64,000 nt of DNA from Watersipora subatra (taxonomy: Eukaryota; Bryozoa; Gymnolaemata; Cheilostomatida; Watersiporidae): NCBI RefSeq assembly GCF_963576615.1, contig NC_088709.1, forward strand, positions 17,373,264 through 17,437,263, given 5' to 3'. Of this stretch, positions 61,101 through 64,000 are shown one piece after another (the stretch's first letter is position 1; every line of letters begins with the position of its first letter). Made by a program: the position numbers and the translations under genes. Below the pieces are notes generated by a model. It saw nothing but the letters and a program-made list of their open reading frames with translations, was not told the DNA's origin and made no database searches.

Positions 61101-64000
61101 CTCTCCTTTATTGGAACTGTCTCCGTCATTTCGTGCTCTCGCAGATGAGTTGGATGACCCAAAGGCGCGACCAAGCGAAACGCAGATCCGACAAGTAGAG
61201 GAGGAACTGGACCGCATCGCAGGTAGACTTTGTTCTGGGGCATGTTTGTAAGCTGTTTGTTCTAATTATATTTTGCTCAAAGCTGGCTTATTTTCTGTTG
61301 TTTGCTTTGAAGAAATTTTATTTGGTTTCGTTTACTTATTCTTGAACTTGACATCAATTTATTTTATGTATATGAACTTGTCAGCACTTATTTCTACTGA
61401 TTTCTAGGGTATTTACCTTATGTCTAAAATGACTATATCGGTCCAAGTGTATAACTTGACAAAAAAATTCATAATTATTGATGTCAGCGATGTTGTGACC
61501 TTGGTCATGTTGTGTTAAGAGACTGAAGCATTAGTTAAACTGAGCAATAGGGTCATTAGTGCTCACTATGAACCTTATGATATGTGATTGTCATTCTTAT
61601 GATGACATAACTCCAAATTATACCGAAGTTGTCTGTCCCATAGTTGTTATTGTAAAATGTTTAGTTCGCTGTCCTACTTTTAGAACCTGAAGTTCAGTAA
61701 ATTAGTGTGAATTGGACAATATTTAGCCACATTGTTTTTTTTGATAAACATGAAACAATGAATAGCATTCATACTATTAACAGCAACTGTCTTCCTTTGT
61801 AGAAGACAACTCCAATTTGTCAACTTGAAAACTCAGCCAACTAATTATTAAACTTACAAGTTGCTAATCAGAATTGTATTTGTTATTTACATGAATATCA
61901 TTATTGCTAGGCTTTGGGCGGTGGGCTGTACTACTTGTATTTTTGCTTCAATTGAAATGTATTTTAAGATATGTCATGATTGTTAGACGCCTTCATGTAG
62001 GTTGTATCTACTTAATCCTAAACATTTTGAATAAATTCTTTAAAAAATCATTGATGCTATCTAGTAATTGTCATGAAGAAGAACGTGAAAGTTCACTACT
62101 TTAAGTAAGACTGGGTTCATATCTCTATTACCACCTCTACCTATATACCATCAGTTTCCTGTATTATCAAGGCAACACCCCCATTTCCTTGTCAAGGCAA
62201 AGTGACAATCAATTCTTCTTTTTTCTATGACAGTTTTATTAATTTGGTTTCTTACACACCATTTTAATTGTTTGCCGACTATTATACAATGCATTTGTTT
62301 TACTGCCGCATTCAATTACCTCAAGTGTTGATTGCTAAGCTGTAGAATGAATTAAAAGAAATCTAGTGTAAAGTTATAGCTTGAGCTCTCCTTTAACAGG
62401 CAATGGATTAACTTCATATGTCGAAGCATGACTGCATATTGTTGTTTCATTTTTCAACTTTCGACAAAACACTTCGTTTTAGATGCTGACTTGCCTGGAA
62501 TGTCTGGTTGGAGCAGCTTCCCAGACCTGCCGAGTCAGACTGGTGGGTTAACAGATGCTCATTCCCAACTCATGGAGAAGTATATGGGAAATGTTACTAG
62601 TGTTTGTTTTACTTTGATACTAACTCCACATCACAACATCATTGATCATGGCACAAAAAATATGTTGCATTTCTCTTCTAAAGAGAAGTGAAAGATGTGG
62701 GTCAGCTGTTTTTTAGAACACGATCAAATCTTGATTTTCCCTCAGTGCATTTCTTGCCATCCATATAAGTAATGTTTGTGTTGTACTGTTAATAGAACTA
62801 GTCATATTGGTTTTCTGTTATTTAGATTAATTTGCGCTTATTTGCACAGCTGGAACTGTACAGGAGTCATCTGAGATAATTTACGGTACAATGGATGACT
62901 CACGATGTGAGTCTCAGCTGCAAAAAAAGCACTTCACTACTGATGATGTAATAAATGCAACATTGACAGAATCACAAAAGATCTGCACCGATGCCGCCGA
63001 TGTGTCAAATCAGGAAGTTTGCATGCAATCACCACCACCTTCTAGCAAACCGGTTTTATTCACATCGACACTAAAAAGAAAAGCAGCCAGGTCGCGAAAT
63101 GTATCAGAGAGTTCTTCCAGCTCCAGCGAAAGTAGTGTGTCAACGAGTTCTTCTGAGGTAGAGTTTCTGAAATCCTCTGATGTTAGTGGATTAGCATTCG
63201 GTTCTACGCCTGCAAAGAGTTCTGCTCAAATTCCACATGAAAAGGGTTATGATGATCTTAAGGCCTCCAATGATTTAACTGCTAGTGACGAAGATGAAAT
63301 TGCGGGTGTAATCTCACGAAAATCAAAAATGGCGATGTTGCCCGATGTGGATTTGACAAAAAGCTACTGCAAAGAACTTCTTGGCCTACCCGCTTTTGAG
63401 GTAGCCTCCGGATCCGAAGAATGTTCAGGTACTCCAGGTAATAGTTTAAGCAATTCAAAGAAGTCTTTCATTAGAAAACGTTTTCGCAATAGAGTTATAG
63501 AATCTGAGAGTGAAGATGAATGTGAACATGTTGATCGCGATACAAAATTCAAATCTGGATCTTCAAAGTCAACGCAAGTAAAAAGGTCAAGATCAGAGAG
63601 GGTTCAAAATGAAAACATCCCAAAACTGAGAACAAAGCAACACCGAAAAGCATCTAAAAATAAACCGGTAAAGACCTCGGTCAAGAAATCAGTTGAATCC
63701 AAAACAGTTGAGCCCATACTATCAGCACCTGCCAGTGAGCAGTACAAGAAAATTTCTCAACAAAATCAGAAGAATATTTCTAGAGAAGCCTTAGCACCCA
63801 AGGCTGATTCTAGTAAGATTATGGGCTTATTTCGTGATATCAGCAGAAATAAAGCTTGTGACATAAATGCTGATCTCAGCCATTTGTTGAAGGATGAAAG
63901 CACGACTCCGGATAGGGGTTTGATGAAAACGAACCAATTAGCTTCAAATGGGGTAGGAAATCCATTTGATCAAAGCGATCTAGTCTCAGACACCATTCAA
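52155..64000 (+). CDS. Unrecognised serine-rich acidic protein, at least 12 exons, 3' partial
   Basis: Proposed exons: 52155-52174, 52792-52988, 53799-53831 (weak), 54682-54819, 55051-55288, 55681-55781, 56991-57143, 60676-60717, 60826-60906, 61070-61222, 62483-62599, 62850 to the window end. These sum to 808 codons with no stop. Most introns are phase 1, so small exons could be spliced alternatively without a frameshift. The start MVYYPYR is chosen because that 20-nt exon ends at an excellent donor (AG/GTAAAA) in the phase needed by the next exon (EQLMDDWSGSGIED). The protein is rich in Ser, Asp, Glu and Lys. It has many Ser-Pro/Thr-Pro sites, a short helix-prone segment (PSETQIRQVEEELDRIA, exon 61070), a poly-Ser tract in the last exon, acidic Ser clusters (VIESESEDECE) and Lys/Arg clusters resembling nuclear signals (KKSFIRKRFRNR). 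The 1.15-kb open exon at the end is convincing coding sequence. I do not recognise the family. A nuclear or centrosomal phosphoprotein is inference only. Confidence 0.75.
56789..56826. repeat. Perfect 16-bp hairpin in TA-rich tract
   Basis: AACCTAGACTATATAT (56789-56804) pairs with 56811-56826 around a 6-base loop CTATAT. It is in an intron of the unrecognised gene, 165 bp before exon 56991. Confidence 0.85.
57144..58259 (+). other. Intron of the unrecognised gene
   Basis: No exon with fitting phase and splice sites was recognised between 57144 and the TA-rich tract at 58260. An open frame at 57458-57685 lacks support. Confidence 0.35.
58260..58507. repeat. Long TA/AAT-rich simple tract
   Basis: About 250 bp of almost pure A/T (TATATATAATTATTATATAT and variants). 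The Tigger-like element at 58508 inserted into a TA at its right edge. Confidence 0.85.
58508..60424 (+). mobile_element. Tigger/pogo-like transposon, perfect termini, dead transposase (family A copy 3)
   Basis: The 22-bp termini 58508-58529 and 60403-60424 (CAGTGCACCCTCGAGATACG plus AT) are perfect inverted copies, with TA on both sides. From the ATG at 58895 a short frame opens, and the following sequence in shifted frames resembles a pogo/CENP-B N-terminal helix-turn-helix (MSTKLDVVNKKKG; then INIVKEYDRYQSAFAIII). At least two frameshifts break it and no DDE domain follows, so the 1917-bp copy is defective. It sits in an intron of the unrecognised gene. Confidence 0.88.

Overview
The window is nuclear DNA from an animal, most likely an invertebrate (a lophotrochozoan is plausible, but that is inference). 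It is AT-rich, genes are split by many GT-AG introns with conserved phases, and the introns are littered with cut-and-paste DNA transposon relics. The proteins are animal-specific: host cell factor, a Bcl-2 family member and CEP72, alongside the pan-eukaryotic chaperonin subunit CCT3. No viral, bacterial or CRISPR content was seen.

Five genes alternate in strand. (1) 557-19555 (+): the C-terminal half of a host cell factor (HCFC1-type) gene, 14 exons, 5' end outside the window. (2) 20556-21481 (-): a two-exon Bcl-2-like gene of 190 codons. (3) 21875-42077 (+): a complete 12-exon CCT3 gene of 548 codons. (4) 42697-51373 (-): a complete 13-exon CEP72 gene of 521 codons. (5) 52155 to beyond 64000 (+): an unrecognised gene coding for a serine-rich, acidic, probably nuclear protein, at least 12 exons, 3' end outside the window. 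Genes 1/2 and 3/4 converge. Genes 2/3 and 4/5 are head to head: 2/3 share a 393 bp GC-richer intergenic spacer that holds a perfect three-unit heat shock element, and 4/5 are about 0.8 kb apart.

The exon models were built by hand from reading-frame continuity, splice consensus and recalled human protein sequences. All phases join without a frameshift in the four recognised genes. One CCT3 intron has a GC-AG boundary.

Mobile DNA includes several Tigger/pogo-like families (one copy with a perfect 22 bp inverted repeat and TA duplication, two with decayed transposase), a hAT non-autonomous element with a perfect 8 bp target duplication, two TTAA-flanked inverted-repeat elements, an unclassified family with TACCGTAAAACC-type ends, and a composite repeat carrying a tRNA-like module at two loci. 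There are also minisatellites with 16, 17, 30 and 34 bp units and several strong hairpins. No dramatic new system is visible. The points most worth following are the unidentified gene, the heat shock element, the GC-AG intron, repeats lying within about 25 bp of splice acceptors, and the composite repeat.
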